Shown piece by piece: positions 45,001-52,991 of a stretch of 64,000 nucleotides of DNA. Below the pieces are notes generated by a model. It worked only from the letters and a program-made list of their open reading frames with translations. It did not search any database and was not told the DNA's origin. The DNA lies in NCBI RefSeq assembly GCF_900113765.1, contig NZ_FOQO01000007.1, positions 186,001-250,000 of the forward strand, written 5' to 3'. The DNA comes from Parapedobacter indicus (lineage in GTDB: Bacteria; Bacteroidota; Bacteroidia; Sphingobacteriales; Sphingobacteriaceae). How positions within the stretch are numbered: the first letter of the stretch is position 1; every line of letters begins with the position of its first letter. Both the position numbers and the translations under genes were made by a program.

Positions 45001-45812
45001 AACAAAACGAGCCAATCTTCTGGAAGCGCCACGATGAAATTGGGAGCCTCATCAAGGAATATAACCTCATGATCGCCGCACTGGAGCAAAGCGCCAATAC
45101 AATTATGCGATCTGAACGGGAATCTGCCTGGCGGGAGATGGCAAAACAAGTAGCCCATGAAATTAAAAATCCACTGACTCCGCTGAAGCTTGGCATTCAG
45201 CAACTGGAGCGCTCGTGGAGAGAGAAAGATCCGCGGTTTGACGAGCGATTTGCACGGTTCAGCGAATCATTCATAGAGCAAATCGACAGCCTTTCATTGA
45301 TTGCTTCGGAATTTTCAGAGTTTGCCAAGATGCCTGACACGCAACTCAAGGAAGTCGACATCTTGGATATTATGAACAAAGCCGCGGAGGTATTCAATAA
45401 CAACATCGGCGTCAAAATATCTATTTTCAATCGGTGTGGGGACCCTCAGATCAAAATTCAGGGCGACCGGGACCAATTGCTCAGGTCGTTCAATAATTTA
45501 ATAAAAAATTCAATTGAAGCAGCCATCACCAAGCGGAAATGCCTGATCGACATCCATGTTAACTATGATATGGATCATTACGTATCGATAGCCATCCAAG
45601 ACAACGGCCATGGCATAAGCCTGGAAGCCCGCGAAAAGCTTTTCCAACCCAACTTCACTACAAAAAGTTCAGGAACGGGTCTCGGTTTGGCATTTGTAAA
45701 ACAAGCCGTAGAAGGAATGGGGGGCAGTATCCGATACGAAACGTATGTTGGAAAAGGTACTACTTTCTTTATTCGGATTCCTTCTGTCCGTGTGAAGCAA
45801 CCCCTGACATAG
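42048..45812 (+). CDS. Large NtrY-like membrane sensor histidine kinase
   Basis: A 1254-residue inner-membrane kinase. One N-terminal helix (about 8-27) leads to an extracytoplasmic region to about 215, then a block of about eight helices (220-475), a second extracytoplasmic domain (about 480-720), further helices at about 725-745, 778-800 and 965-985, then HAMP (about 985-1035), HisKA with His1037 in MAKQVAHEIKNPLTPLK, and an HATPase (IQDNGHGISLE, GTGLGLAFVKQAVEGMGG). The H-box with NPLTP is typical of NtrY/Bacteroidota essential-type kinases. No ATG fits; translation seems to start at TTG 42048. No response regulator gene is adjacent, so its partner is elsewhere. Confidence 0.92.
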   Translation: MSTVVKIRLLLLVLTLCFIGTAISINLTFNDEEILLLDAGKIQNNLHKKEQIVFNFLDDTSKFNALKAIDTDVQLTEDILDYFVDQNEIYPFTYVNSELTFWGTDTFVPKTDAGIRNGVGIIETDNGSYESIKKSTGNFAVLFLIPIKSDFQKNNEYLQNVFSKNLIETNNLEIAGYDDQLIYNIRSITGEYLFSVKLRDGQHDTFFSKLELAMWLLAGFCVVLLLNIICIWMAKRGWVWYSVLLFAGGLAGIRYLELYYGWLASHFYTGIFDPRNFASSFLFPHLGGLLLNVIAFTWFTGYLFTFRDQLKIPAFGYTKTGSVVLLLLFGLFIYLVSLGITNVFAGLVTNSDINFDVTNILNLTIYSWIGIIALCLSVMSLLLLIDLLVALAHTLVPNSKRLLFIGILFIVCAAVIRNIFFVEFSFDNFPLTFVLLFVLIGLRGWYLRKWKGQFDLAVFISTLLLLAAITAIKHDQFQRNKKEEAQKQAIFKMEAVDDANALALFRDLEKEIVKDPVLIEYFEWPKNENRDLLNEHLKRTYLSGYLSKYEFVANEYNTNWIPIGESSASKLEAYRNKVISGAIKVSENFYRGNSRFGNFEYFAQLPVEKDGNLLGILLIELQNRSFNQLAAYPDILIDNRIDQRQTELATQYSFAFYRDGALVSQYGDYVYPLSSEAYPPEQRKHISLGNNEGFDHMMYRPNNRTLIVISQPQQSNWKQLAALSFIFLVFLFFAILAFISRWLVLTLNSNDFSLRNLRWSFLILTNRVLYSTRIQTFMVVAVVFTLIVTGIITFFSISSQFRKQQESGVLKYVVDIAGRLESKILKEATINREISTDEQFNTIAESVASDLNLYGIDGQLTYSTQPRIYDLRLTSRYINPNAWLHLARQQRSEFIQHEHIGNLNFIAAYAPIRNDAYEPVAFLSLPHYSYQKEFEQNVGLLLNTLVNIYALVILVLGLFAVFVANKITAPLALVQRSLAKTSIGKQNEPIFWKRHDEIGSLIKEYNLMIAALEQSANTIMRSERESAWREMAKQVAHEIKNPLTPLKLGIQQLERSWREKDPRFDERFARFSESFIEQIDSLSLIASEFSEFAKMPDTQLKEVDILDIMNKAAEVFNNNIGVKISIFNRCGDPQIKIQGDRDQLLRSFNNLIKNSIEAAITKRKCLIDIHVNYDMDHYVSIAIQDNGHGISLEAREKLFQPNFTTKSSGTGLGLAFVKQAVEGMGGSIRYETYVGKGTTFFIRIPSVRVKQPLT

Positions 45813-45819
45813 CTGAGGC

Positions 45820-46758
45820 TTATTTCAGCACAACACTACCCTGACCCATTATCGCATTATCTGCATATAAGAGGATCGTATAGGTACCTTTTTGGAACGC
45901 CTTGGTATCTTTCCAATCAACGGTATAGGAAGCTCCATCATTCACGAATTCGATTGTTGTCTTATAGGTATATTGTATCTGATTTCCATTTACTTCAAAC
46001 AACCCATAATCCGCCGTACGCAAATTCCCATTTGGATCAATCACACGGAGATAAACGTCATGTACGCCCTTTTCCGCCAACGGATTATCTGCGATGGTAA
46101 AGGTAATTTTGAGTTTATCAGCCCTTCGTGCTCGTGTTTCTATGCCTTCTTTATCGCCGCTACGCTCTCTTACACCATTTACCAGGATATGCGATAGTTT
46201 AAGAGCGGATGCCAGTTTCACTTTATCCGTTAAATCGGTATTCAGTTCTTCCAACACCGCAACCCGATCAGAAGAAGAAGAAATTTCCCGTTTCAGTTCG
46301 TCCCGTTCGGACTTTAGACGGTCATTTTGAGTTTTCAGTTGTTCTATTTCGGTTTTATACTGCGATACCTGCTGCTTCAATTGATTGATTTCTTGCCGGG
46401 CTTCTCCCAACTGTCCCCGACTGAGATTGTTTTGCTCTAATTGTTGGCGGAGGGATGCGATCGTGGTGCGCACACTATCTTGCGACGCCTTCAAAGCAGC
46501 GTTGATTTCAATATTTTCGTCGGTCAATTGATCCATCTCGGCTTCGATGCGGTCGATCTCAGCCTGCATGTTTACTTTTTCACTGGTTAGCTCATAAACC
46601 TGATCACCGGTATTTTTATATTTGACATAAAAATACACATTGGTAGCAAGCAACGCAACGATTGCCACCACAAAGAAGTACACCTTGGTTGAATCCTTCC
46701 TTATTTCCTCAGGCTTCGACTCGGAACCTGTTTCTTGCATGGTATGTGTTTCTTGCAT
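45820..46758 (-). CDS. Single-pass membrane coiled-coil protein
   Basis: A 312-residue protein with one transmembrane helix (about 26-45, VYFFVVAIVALLATNVYFYV) and then a long coiled coil (about 55-180, heptads such as MQAEIDRIEAEMDQLTDENIEINAAL), followed by a C-terminal beta-rich domain of about 110 residues (KITFTIADNPLAEKGVHDVYLRVIDPNG). The latter probably faces the periplasm. I know no name for it, although similar proteins are common in Sphingobacteriaceae. Two possible starts lie in a short duplication (MQET HT MQET). It converges with the kinase gene, leaving only 7 bases. Confidence 0.8.
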   Translation of the reverse strand: MQETHTMQETGSESKPEEIRKDSTKVYFFVVAIVALLATNVYFYVKYKNTGDQVYELTSEKVNMQAEIDRIEAEMDQLTDENIEINAALKASQDSVRTTIASLRQQLEQNNLSRGQLGEARQEINQLKQQVSQYKTEIEQLKTQNDRLKSERDELKREISSSSDRVAVLEELNTDLTDKVKLASALKLSHILVNGVRERSGDKEGIETRARRADKLKITFTIADNPLAEKGVHDVYLRVIDPNGNLRTADYGLFEVNGNQIQYTYKTTIEFVNDGASYTVDWKDTKAFQKGTYTILLYADNAIMGQGSVVLK

Positions 46759-46861
46759 GGTTTATGTACCGCAAACCTTTTTCCTTACAACACCCAAACC
46801 GTATGCAAAAATTGTTCCAACATCCTTTTGATGTTGCCATGTAGGGATAATTGCCGCTTCC

Positions 46862-48001
46862 TTATTCGAAATAATTCAAGGTTTTGAAACCACCAGCTTT
46901 AAGATATTCATCTTTACGCATGAGCTGTAAATCCGATTGTATCATATCTTGTACCAGCGCATTCAGCGTATATTTAGGTTGCCAACCTAGTCTTTGTCGG
47001 GCCTTGGTAGCGTCGCCGATCAGCAAATCCACTTCAGTAGGGCGATAATATGCAGGATCTACTTTGACGACCGTTTGTCCAAACTTAACAGCTGATGGAT
47101 TGATGGACCATTCCGCGAGCCGATTTTCATCCACATCAATAATTACTCCCTTCTCACGGTCTCCTTTCCCGCTGAACTCCACTTCAATACCTAACTCTGC
47201 AAAACTCATCTTTACGAAATCACGTACCGTTGTTGTAATTCCCGTTGCAACAACGTAATCTTCAGCTGTTTCCTGCTGCAACATCAGCCACATGGCTTCT
47301 ACATAATCCTTTGCATGCCCCCAGTCGCGTTGTGCGGAAAGGTTTCCCAGAAATAATTTGTCCTGCAGTCCCAACGCAATCCGTGCGACGGCCCGTGTGA
47401 TTTTACGTGTTACAAATGTCTCTCCTCGGATTGGACTTTCATGGTTGAACAATATTCCATTACACGCAAAGAGATTATATGCTTCGCGGTAATTGATCGT
47501 AATCCAGTATGCATACAGTTTGGCCACCGCATACGGGCTACGCGGATAAAAGGGAGTTTTCTCGTGTTGAGGCACTTCCTGAACGAGCCCGTAGAGCTCA
47601 GATGTTGCAGCTTGATAAAAACGGCATTTTTGGCCTAAACCCAGCAATCTAATGGCTTCCAGTATCCGGAGTGCTCCCAATCCGTCGGCATTTGCGGTAT
47701 ATTCAGGAGTATCAAAACTCACCTTTACATGACTTTGCGCAGCGAGGTTATAAATTTCGTCCGGTTGCGTCTCTTGAACAATTCGGATGAGATTAGTGGC
47801 ATCGGTGAGGTCGCCATAATGCAAGGTAAAATGACGATTGGGCTCATGCGGATCCTGATACAAATGGTCAATCCGATCTGTGTTGAACAGTGAACTGCGC
47901 CGTTTCAAGCCATGCACCCGATATCCTTTCTTCAGCAGAAATTCGGCTAAATATGCCCCGTCCTGTCCGGTTATCCCTGTAATCAACGCCGTCTTTGCCA
48001 T
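46862..48001 (-). CDS. gmd: GDP-mannose 4,6-dehydratase
   Basis: A 379-residue extended SDR that converts GDP-mannose to GDP-4-keto-6-deoxymannose, the first step to GDP-fucose or GDP-rhamnose. The motifs are [16 protein letters not shown], catalytic ATSELYG and [15 protein letters not shown] (YxxxK). Length is normal. It lies 4 bases after rfbA, so both belong to one transcript. A fucose synthase gene (fcl) is not adjacent, which is unusual for gmd. Confidence 0.96.
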   Translation of the reverse strand: MAKTALITGITGQDGAYLAEFLLKKGYRVHGLKRRSSLFNTDRIDHLYQDPHEPNRHFTLHYGDLTDATNLIRIVQETQPDEIYNLAAQSHVKVSFDTPEYTANADGLGALRILEAIRLLGLGQKCRFYQAATSELYGLVQEVPQHEKTPFYPRSPYAVAKLYAYWITINYREAYNLFACNGILFNHESPIRGETFVTRKITRAVARIALGLQDKLFLGNLSAQRDWGHAKDYVEAMWLMLQQETAEDYVVATGITTTVRDFVKMSFAELGIEVEFSGKGDREKGVIIDVDENRLAEWSINPSAVKFGQTVVKVDPAYYRPTEVDLLIGDATKARQRLGWQPKYTLNALVQDMIQSDLQLMRKDEYLKAGGFKTLNYFE

Positions 48002-48005
48002 TTCT

Positions 48006-48884
48006 TTAGCTATGTTTCTTCAAAACCGACTTTAGCAGATACTGTCCGTATCCACTTTTTAATAAGGGTTCAGCAATTGTTTCCAATTGTGAACCGTCGA
48101 TATACCCCATACGGTAAGCAACTTCTTCAATACAGCCAATTTTTAATCCTTGCCGTTCTTCGATGACTTGTACAAATTGACCTGCCTGCATTAGGGAGGT
48201 AAAGGTGCCCGTATCCAGCCAAGCCGTGCCTCGGCTAAAGACACCTACCTTTAGCCGCTCCTGTTCCAGATACACCCTATTGACGTCTGTAATTTCATAT
48301 TCACCCCGGGCCGAAGGCTGTATATTCTTGGCAATCTCAACGACCGAATTGTCATAAAAATACAGTCCCGGCACTGCATAGTTGGACTTAGGACTCAACG
48401 GCTTTTCTTCAATGGAAACGACATTGCGTTGTACATCGAATTCGACTACGCCATAACGTTCGGGGTCAGAGACGGGATACGCAAATACCACACCTCCCCC
48501 ATCGGGCAGGTTTGCACTTTGCTGCAACAAACGCGACAATCCCTCACCATGAAATATGTTGTCTCCCAGTATTAATGCAACGTGGTCATTACCAACAAAT
48601 GCTTCTCCAATTACAAAAGCCTGTGCCAGTCCATTCGGCACCTCCTGCACGGCGTATGAAAAAGAGCAGCCCAATTGCGAACCGTCTCCCAATAATTTCT
48701 GAAACGCAGGCAGGTCGTGGGGTGTAGAAATAATCAACACCTCCCGGATTCCTGACAGCATCAGAGTCGATAAGGGGTAATAAATCATGGGCTTATCATA
48801 CACGGGCATCAATTGCTTACTTACCGCCAGTGTCAATGGATGTAAACGTGTACCTGAGCCTCCAGCCAGAATAATACCTTTCAT
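48006..48884 (-). CDS. rfbA: Glucose-1-phosphate thymidylyltransferase
   Basis: A 292-residue nucleotidyltransferase that makes dTDP-glucose. The N-terminal signature [20 protein letters not shown] and [22 protein letters not shown] and [10 protein letters not shown] are all RmlA-type. The other dTDP-rhamnose genes (rfbB, C, D) are not next to it; instead it is paired with gmd. Upstream, two short frames run into its start codon (TGATG overlap at 48882-48886). Confidence 0.96.
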   Translation of the reverse strand: MKGIILAGGSGTRLHPLTLAVSKQLMPVYDKPMIYYPLSTLMLSGIREVLIISTPHDLPAFQKLLGDGSQLGCSFSYAVQEVPNGLAQAFVIGEAFVGNDHVALILGDNIFHGEGLSRLLQQSANLPDGGGVVFAYPVSDPERYGVVEFDVQRNVVSIEEKPLSPKSNYAVPGLYFYDNSVVEIAKNIQPSARGEYEITDVNRVYLEQERLKVGVFSRGTAWLDTGTFTSLMQAGQFVQVIEERQGLKIGCIEEVAYRMGYIDGSQLETIAEPLLKSGYGQYLLKSVLKKHS

Positions 48885-48913
48885 CAGCTATAAGTTTGTT
48901 TTAAATGGTCTAA

Positions 48914-49028
48914 TAAAACCTGCACTTTCATCGCACTACCGCCTCCCAGCGATGACGAAGCTTGTGTGAGTCTTCGCTTTCGCCGGTTTCATCATTTTTT
49001 GCGCCAGACGCTGACATAGCAGGTTTTA
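48914..49028. repeat. 115-base element bounded by 10-base inverted repeats
   Basis: TAAAACCTGC at 48914-48923 is exactly inverted at 49019-49028. Inside are shorter stem-loops: CATCGC/GCGATG (48929-48954), CGAAG/CTTCG (48956-48976) and GCG/CGC (49001-49011). The whole could be a structured leader of rfbA on the minus strand or a small non-autonomous repeat. Together with the hairpin at 49113-49162 it fills most of the 289-base gap 48885-49173. Confidence 0.45.
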
Positions 49029-49112
49029 CTGTTGTTGCACTTTATTTGTAACGTGCCAAAAGTATTAAATTTTATGCATTAAATGGATACGTATTGGTTT
49101 AGTCGATGAAAA

Positions 49113-49162
49113 ACTTCGTGGATGTACGATGCACTGCTTATCTATATGGACATCCACGAAGT
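49113..49162 (-). terminator. Long-loop hairpin after the DUF2911 gene
   Basis: ACTTCGTGGATGT (49113-49125) is exactly inverted at 49150-49162, with a 24-base loop. On the minus strand the stem ends in TTTT, 12 bases after the DUF2911 stop at 49174, so it probably acts as a terminator despite the long loop. Confidence 0.6.
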
Positions 49163-49173
49163 CGTAGTTTCAA

Positions 49174-49695
49174 TTAATTAGCTGCTTTTACGGTAAAAGG
49201 TACCGAATAAGGCCCCCAAAGAAGTGTAACCGTACCATTTTTGTCAGCCTGGATGGTAAACTGCTCAACAGATTGACCACTGTCACTGCCTGCGGCGACA
49301 ACACGGAGCGCATCTTGAGCTTCGTCGTACTTAGTACCCCACTGATCCCACACTTTATTGAAAATTAGGGTCGTGTTTTGTTCGGTAGGGATGGAATATA
49401 GGCTATATTTTCCGGCGGAGAGCGGCTTCCCTTGAACCAACACATTTTTATTGACTTCAAACGTAGTGGCTTCATTTGCACCTGTTCGCCACACTTTACC
49501 AAAGGGCGCGATGTCTACACCGATTTTGCGTCCTTTTAAGGAAGGTTTACTGTAATGGATGTCTATCGTAACTCCATCGGTTGTCGTTACGGTAGTGCGA
49601 TCGGGGGGGCTAGCCCGTTTACTTTTATCCTGTTGGGCAAATGACAGTGCAGACAGGGCCAATACAAACACGAAAGATAATGTAATTGCTTTCAT
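49174..49695 (-). CDS. DUF2911 domain secreted protein
   Basis: A 173-residue exported protein (signal peptide about 1-20, ending SFAQQ). The family pattern is clear: VTIDIHYSKPSLKGRKIG, FGKVWRTGANEATTFEVNK and KYSLYSIP. DUF2911 proteins are very common in Bacteroidota; no biochemical role is known to me. It stands alone with a hairpin terminator after it. Confidence 0.93.
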   Translation of the reverse strand: MKAITLSFVFVLALSALSFAQQDKSKRASPPDRTTVTTTDGVTIDIHYSKPSLKGRKIGVDIAPFGKVWRTGANEATTFEVNKNVLVQGKPLSAGKYSLYSIPTEQNTTLIFNKVWDQWGTKYDEAQDALRVVAAGSDSGQSVEQFTIQADKNGTVTLLWGPYSVPFTVKAAN

Positions 49696-49722
49696 TTGAA
49701 TATAATTTATGTTTACAATGTA

Positions 49723-50247
49723 TCATTGAAGCCGTTCGAAATTAAAAACCAGGTAGCCCGTAGCACCGTCCAGATCCAAAGGCATCCGCAGCACAAGTTG
49801 TTCGGCATCTGCATAGGAAAGATCCAGTCTATAACCGGCTGTAACATTGCTCGGTTTATCTCCGGGATATATTTTTTTGAACTGAAATTGCGGTTGCCCA
49901 TTGTCCCGCCCCGGATTGTAAATCGACCACACGATGTTCCGTACAGCACCGGGGGCACAAAGTGTTCCTTCCGCATCAAACGTGATACTTCCCTTACCAT
50001 TATTCGGCAAGTTCCAAACACTGCCGACAAAACACTCCGCAGGCGCTTCTTCAAATACCGATTTCACAGAATATGCCGAAGGGAAGTTTTCCTTATCAAC
50101 GGAATGCAAGACCCATTGACCCTTTACCCCGTTTTTCCACGCAGATGCTGATGGCCCTCCCGCAACGGATCCCTGCTGGGAGGAACAAGACGTCGAAAAC
50201 ATAACCGAAGACAAGAGTACTGTGAGTAGAAATAATGAGCGATTCAT
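49723..50247 (-). CDS. Lipocalin-like lipoprotein
   Basis: A 174-residue lipoprotein; the signal peptide starts at ATG 50247 (MNRSLFLLTVLLSSVMF) and ends in the lipobox STSC. The remainder (VKGQWVLHSVDKEN, AECFVGSVWNLPNNGKGSITFDAEGTLC, LVFNFERL) has the beta-rich pattern of lipocalin-like domains of Bacteroidota. A ligand cannot be named. The in-frame ATG at 50310 lies before the signal peptide and is not used in my view. Confidence 0.82.
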   Translation of the reverse strand: MNRSLFLLTVLLSSVMFSTSCSSQQGSVAGGPSASAWKNGVKGQWVLHSVDKENFPSAYSVKSVFEEAPAECFVGSVWNLPNNGKGSITFDAEGTLCAPGAVRNIVWSIYNPGRDNGQPQFQFKKIYPGDKPSNVTAGYRLDLSYADAEQLVLRMPLDLDGATGYLVFNFERLQ

Positions 50248-50278
50248 AGTATCGTAAAAATCTATTTGATTGGAATTG

Positions 50279-50286
50279 TATTTTTG
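50279..50286 (+). promoter_or_regulatory. Possible -7 box ahead of the small membrane protein
   Basis: TATTTTTG matches TAnnTTTG 44 bases before the ATG at 50331. No well-spaced -33 element is visible; the 83-base region is a divergent promoter shared with the lipocalin-like gene. Confidence 0.35.
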
Positions 50287-50330
50287 TACCGTAAAGGTAA
50301 CAGATTCCATTGTAAAAATAACTATTCAAT

Positions 50331-50666
50331 ATGACAATCCCGTCCAAAAACCATACCATCAGCAAATTTGTTGCAAAATTGCTCGTCCGGCTTTTCATGC
50401 TGCTGTTGCTATTTGCATTTGCTCCGGCTATCCTTGAAACCAAAATAGCCCGGCCACTAAGTTCAACATTTGTCTATATTCAGAATAAGTGGGCATTCAT
50501 ATTTCCCGGTATCCTTTTTCTGAGTTTTCTGATACTGCTCATCCTCACACTTCGTCACAAATATCAAAAAACTGACCTGAACTGGATGCTGTCGTTGAAT
50601 ACCGGCTTACTGATTGTCTATGTGGTTATGCTGTATGCCAAACTTTATCCGCTCATCTTCGGTTAA
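50331..50666 (+). CDS. Small three-helix membrane protein
   Basis: A 111-residue protein with three hydrophobic segments (LFMLLLLFAFAPAILE, WAFIFPGILFLSFLILLILTL, LSLNTGLLIVYVVMLYAKLY). No family is recognised. It is followed 55 bases later by the flippase-like gene, which has its own promoter between them. Confidence 0.65.
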   Translation: MTIPSKNHTISKFVAKLLVRLFMLLLLFAFAPAILETKIARPLSSTFVYIQNKWAFIFPGILFLSFLILLILTLRHKYQKTDLNWMLSLNTGLLIVYVVMLYAKLYPLIFG

Positions 50667-50671
50667 GCCCC

Positions 50672-50703
50672 TTGCAATACTCTTAACGTTTTTTATACCT
50701 TTG
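50672..50703 (+). promoter_or_regulatory. Promoter of the first flippase-like gene
   Basis: TTG (50672-50674), 21 bases, then TACCTTTG (50696-50703). The transcript start near 50710 makes ATG 50722 the start codon and excludes an upstream in-frame ATG at 50614. Confidence 0.65.
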
Positions 50704-50721
50704 AGGCTTCACCGGCATACT

Positions 50722-51642
50722 ATGGATAAAAAGAGGCTGTGGAATATTTTAAAAACGATAGGTAAACTTTGCTTCACAGCAGCCGCGTTATATTGGGTAT
50801 TCCAGAAGGTAAATATAAGCGATCTAAAGGAGGCGTTGATCGATTCCCATCCCCTATTCCTTGCGTTGGCATTTTTAGCTTATACCTGTTCAATCTTAAT
50901 CGCTTCTTCGCGTTTAAACGGATTTTTCAAGGCGATGGGATTAATCCTTTCTGAGCGCTATAATTTCAAGTTGTATCTCTTGGGATCGTGCTATAATCTT
51001 TTTCTGCCGGGAGGAGTTGGCGGCGACGGGTACAAAATCTACTTTTTACGACGTAAATTTAAGGTAAAAGGCAGACAGTTGTTATCTGCCGTTTTTTTCG
51101 ACCGCCTCAGTGGGCTTTGGGCACTCTGCCTGATTACCGCCGCATTGGTGATCTTTATCCCCCGGCTGCAAATACCGAACGAAGTGCCGATCGTCGCAGT
51201 CGCATTGGGTACGGTGGCTTATTATGCGGTCTTAAAGCGATATTTCCCGACCTACAGCAAACATTTTTTTCTAACCCATCTGAAAGCCCTCGGTGTACAA
51301 TCCATGCAGGTCATTGCTGCTATCTTAATTTTGTATGCACTTCGCTTTGACGGCAAGTTTTCACCCTATTTACTCATGTTTTTACTTTCGTCATTGGTCG
51401 CGGTCATTCCTTTTTCTGCGGGCGGGCTGGGCCTACGCGAAGTAGGAAATATGTACGGTGCACAGTTTTTTGCACTGGATCCGCATTTAGCGGTATTGAT
51501 CAGCTTGCTCTTTTATTTTATATCTGCAGCGCTTGCTATCACCGGCTCATATTTTATTTTCCGGCCGCAAGGCTTGGGTGAAGACAGACTGCCAACCACA
51601 GCGGAAGCGGAGATGAATGAGGAAGACGAGGAAAATGAATAA
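50722..51642 (+). CDS. Flippase-like membrane protein (LPG synthase TM region family, UPF0104)
   Basis: A 306-residue inner-membrane protein with seven or eight helices. The family motifs are SSRLNGFFKAMG, GSCYNLFLPGGVGGDGYKIYFL (only partly quoted in family terms), DRLSGLWAL and PFSAGGLGLREVGN. It lacks the catalytic C-terminal domain of true lysylphosphatidylglycerol synthases (MprF), so only the lipid-flippase-like part is present. The C-terminal tail is very acidic (AEMNEEDEENE). A second member of this family lies at 54833-55828. Confidence 0.9.
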   Translation: MDKKRLWNILKTIGKLCFTAAALYWVFQKVNISDLKEALIDSHPLFLALAFLAYTCSILIASSRLNGFFKAMGLILSERYNFKLYLLGSCYNLFLPGGVGGDGYKIYFLRRKFKVKGRQLLSAVFFDRLSGLWALCLITAALVIFIPRLQIPNEVPIVAVALGTVAYYAVLKRYFPTYSKHFFLTHLKALGVQSMQVIAAILILYALRFDGKFSPYLLMFLLSSLVAVIPFSAGGLGLREVGNMYGAQFFALDPHLAVLISLLFYFISAALAITGSYFIFRPQGLGEDRLPTTAEAEMNEEDEENE

Positions 51643-51653
51643 AACAGACTGTT

Positions 51654-52358
51654 ATGGCAAATATTGTAATTACCGGAGCAAGCAATGGTATTGGCTTTGA
51701 AACGGCATTGGCATTAGCGAAACAGGGAAACAATGTGCTGGCGATTGCCCGTAACGGCAATCGGCTCTCCAAACTCCAATCCGTTGGCACAAACGAAGCA
51801 TCCACACAAAAAATCCAGGCGCTCTCGTTTGATATCGTAAATGGGGACTACAGACAGGCGCTTATCCCGTTGATCACAGAAAAATTTGGACAAATTCATG
51901 CACTTATCAACAATGCTGGCACGTTAGTTAATAAACCTTTTGCCGAAACATCCGCAACTGATTTTCTGGCAATGACACAAAGCAACCTGATAGGGCATGT
52001 TCAAATCATTCAGCATCTTTTGCCCTATCTGGCTGCCAATAGCCATATTGTCAACATTGGAAGCATGGGCGGTTTCCAGGGAAGCGTTAAGTTTCCGGGA
52101 CTGGCTGCCTATTCGGCCAGCAAAGCTGCATTACACGCCTTGACTGAGTGCTTAGCGTTGGAATTCAAAGACATGGATATTAAAATAAATTGCCTAGCTT
52201 TGGGTTCGGCACAAACAGAAATGCTGGAAAAAGCGTTCCCCGGATACAAGTCACCGGTAACCGCTTCCGAAATGGGCCAGTACATCGCCCATTTTGCCTT
52301 AACGGGCCACCAGTTCTTCAACGGAAAAATATTACCTGTAGCGGTCACGACGCCATAA
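51654..52358 (+). CDS. Short-chain dehydrogenase/reductase (SDR)
   Basis: A 234-residue SDR. The cofactor motif is TGASNGIGFETAL, NNAG occurs at about 89, the catalytic Ser lies in IVNIGSMGGFQG (Ser and Gly region) and Tyr/Lys in YSASKAALHAL. It starts 11 bases after the flippase-like gene and probably shares its transcript. Substrate is unknown; the setting suggests lipid or envelope metabolism. Confidence 0.92.
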   Translation: MANIVITGASNGIGFETALALAKQGNNVLAIARNGNRLSKLQSVGTNEASTQKIQALSFDIVNGDYRQALIPLITEKFGQIHALINNAGTLVNKPFAETSATDFLAMTQSNLIGHVQIIQHLLPYLAANSHIVNIGSMGGFQGSVKFPGLAAYSASKAALHALTECLALEFKDMDIKINCLALGSAQTEMLEKAFPGYKSPVTASEMGQYIAHFALTGHQFFNGKILPVAVTTP

Positions 52359-52386
52359 AAAGAATAAAATCAAAAAGTACGGAACT

Positions 52387-52893
52387 ATGAACACGCCAAA
52401 CTTGCGATCGGTATCCCTACTCCTATTCATCGTAACAGCCACATTTTCATGCCGAAATGAATCCAGCGAAAAAAAGGAGTCGCCCTCCCATAAGGAAATG
52501 GCCGAGGAAATTGCTGAAGACATGGAGGCGCCACTGCCCGCCCTACCCTACCTCGCGGTTTTCGATAAGCAAACTGAACAATTAACCGCCCAAAAAAACA
52601 CAGATTTCAGCGTCACTTCACTGAACGCCGATGCCCTTACGCAGGCGTTGGTTGCCAACTACCCCGAAATTATCCCGAAAATCGAGCGGACTTCCAACGA
52701 CACGCTTTACCTACGCATAGCCGATGCTCAGTATCTTACTCAACAGATGGGGTCATCGGGAGCACAGATGTATTTAATGGAAGCCACCTACGCATATACC
52801 GAGTTGCCCAACATTCATGTCGTCCATTTCTCCTTTGCAGAAGGGGACCACGCCTTGCCCGGCAATTATAAGCGTGATAGCTTTAACCCATAA
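52387..52893 (+). CDS. Hypothetical lipoprotein
   Basis: A 168-residue lipoprotein (TFSC lipobox near residue 20, then a charged RNESSEKKESPSHKEM linker). The mature part (LNADALTQALVANYPEIIPKIERTSNDTLYLRI, partly quoted) forms mixed alpha/beta structure with no family I recognise. It is 28 bases after the SDR gene and probably the last gene of that transcript. Confidence 0.75.
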   Translation: MNTPNLRSVSLLLFIVTATFSCRNESSEKKESPSHKEMAEEIAEDMEAPLPALPYLAVFDKQTEQLTAQKNTDFSVTSLNADALTQALVANYPEIIPKIERTSNDTLYLRIADAQYLTQQMGSSGAQMYLMEATYAYTELPNIHVVHFSFAEGDHALPGNYKRDSFNP

Positions 52894-52923
52894 ATCGGAT
52901 AGCCGTTCTTAACAGAAATGGCG

Positions 52924-52954
52924 TTTGCTAAACTGTTGATTAATCATATCTTTG
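52924..52954 (+). promoter_or_regulatory. Consensus promoter of plsC
   Basis: TTTG (52924-52927), exactly 19 bases, then TATCTTTG (52947-52954): the best match to the Bacteroidota promoter consensus in this window. Predicted start near 52961, leader about 30 bases. Confidence 0.75.
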
Positions 52955-52991
52955 CAGTTTTTTAACGCACACGTTTAGTGGACAACGATAC

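Noticed and set aside
45800..45830. Hairpin GCTGA/TCAGC between the large kinase and the coiled-coil gene
   Set aside because: Only five base pairs and overlapping both gene ends; too weak to call a terminator.
50614..50721. Longer N-terminus for the first flippase-like protein
   Set aside because: It overlaps the preceding gene and lies upstream of a good promoter whose transcript starts near 50710.
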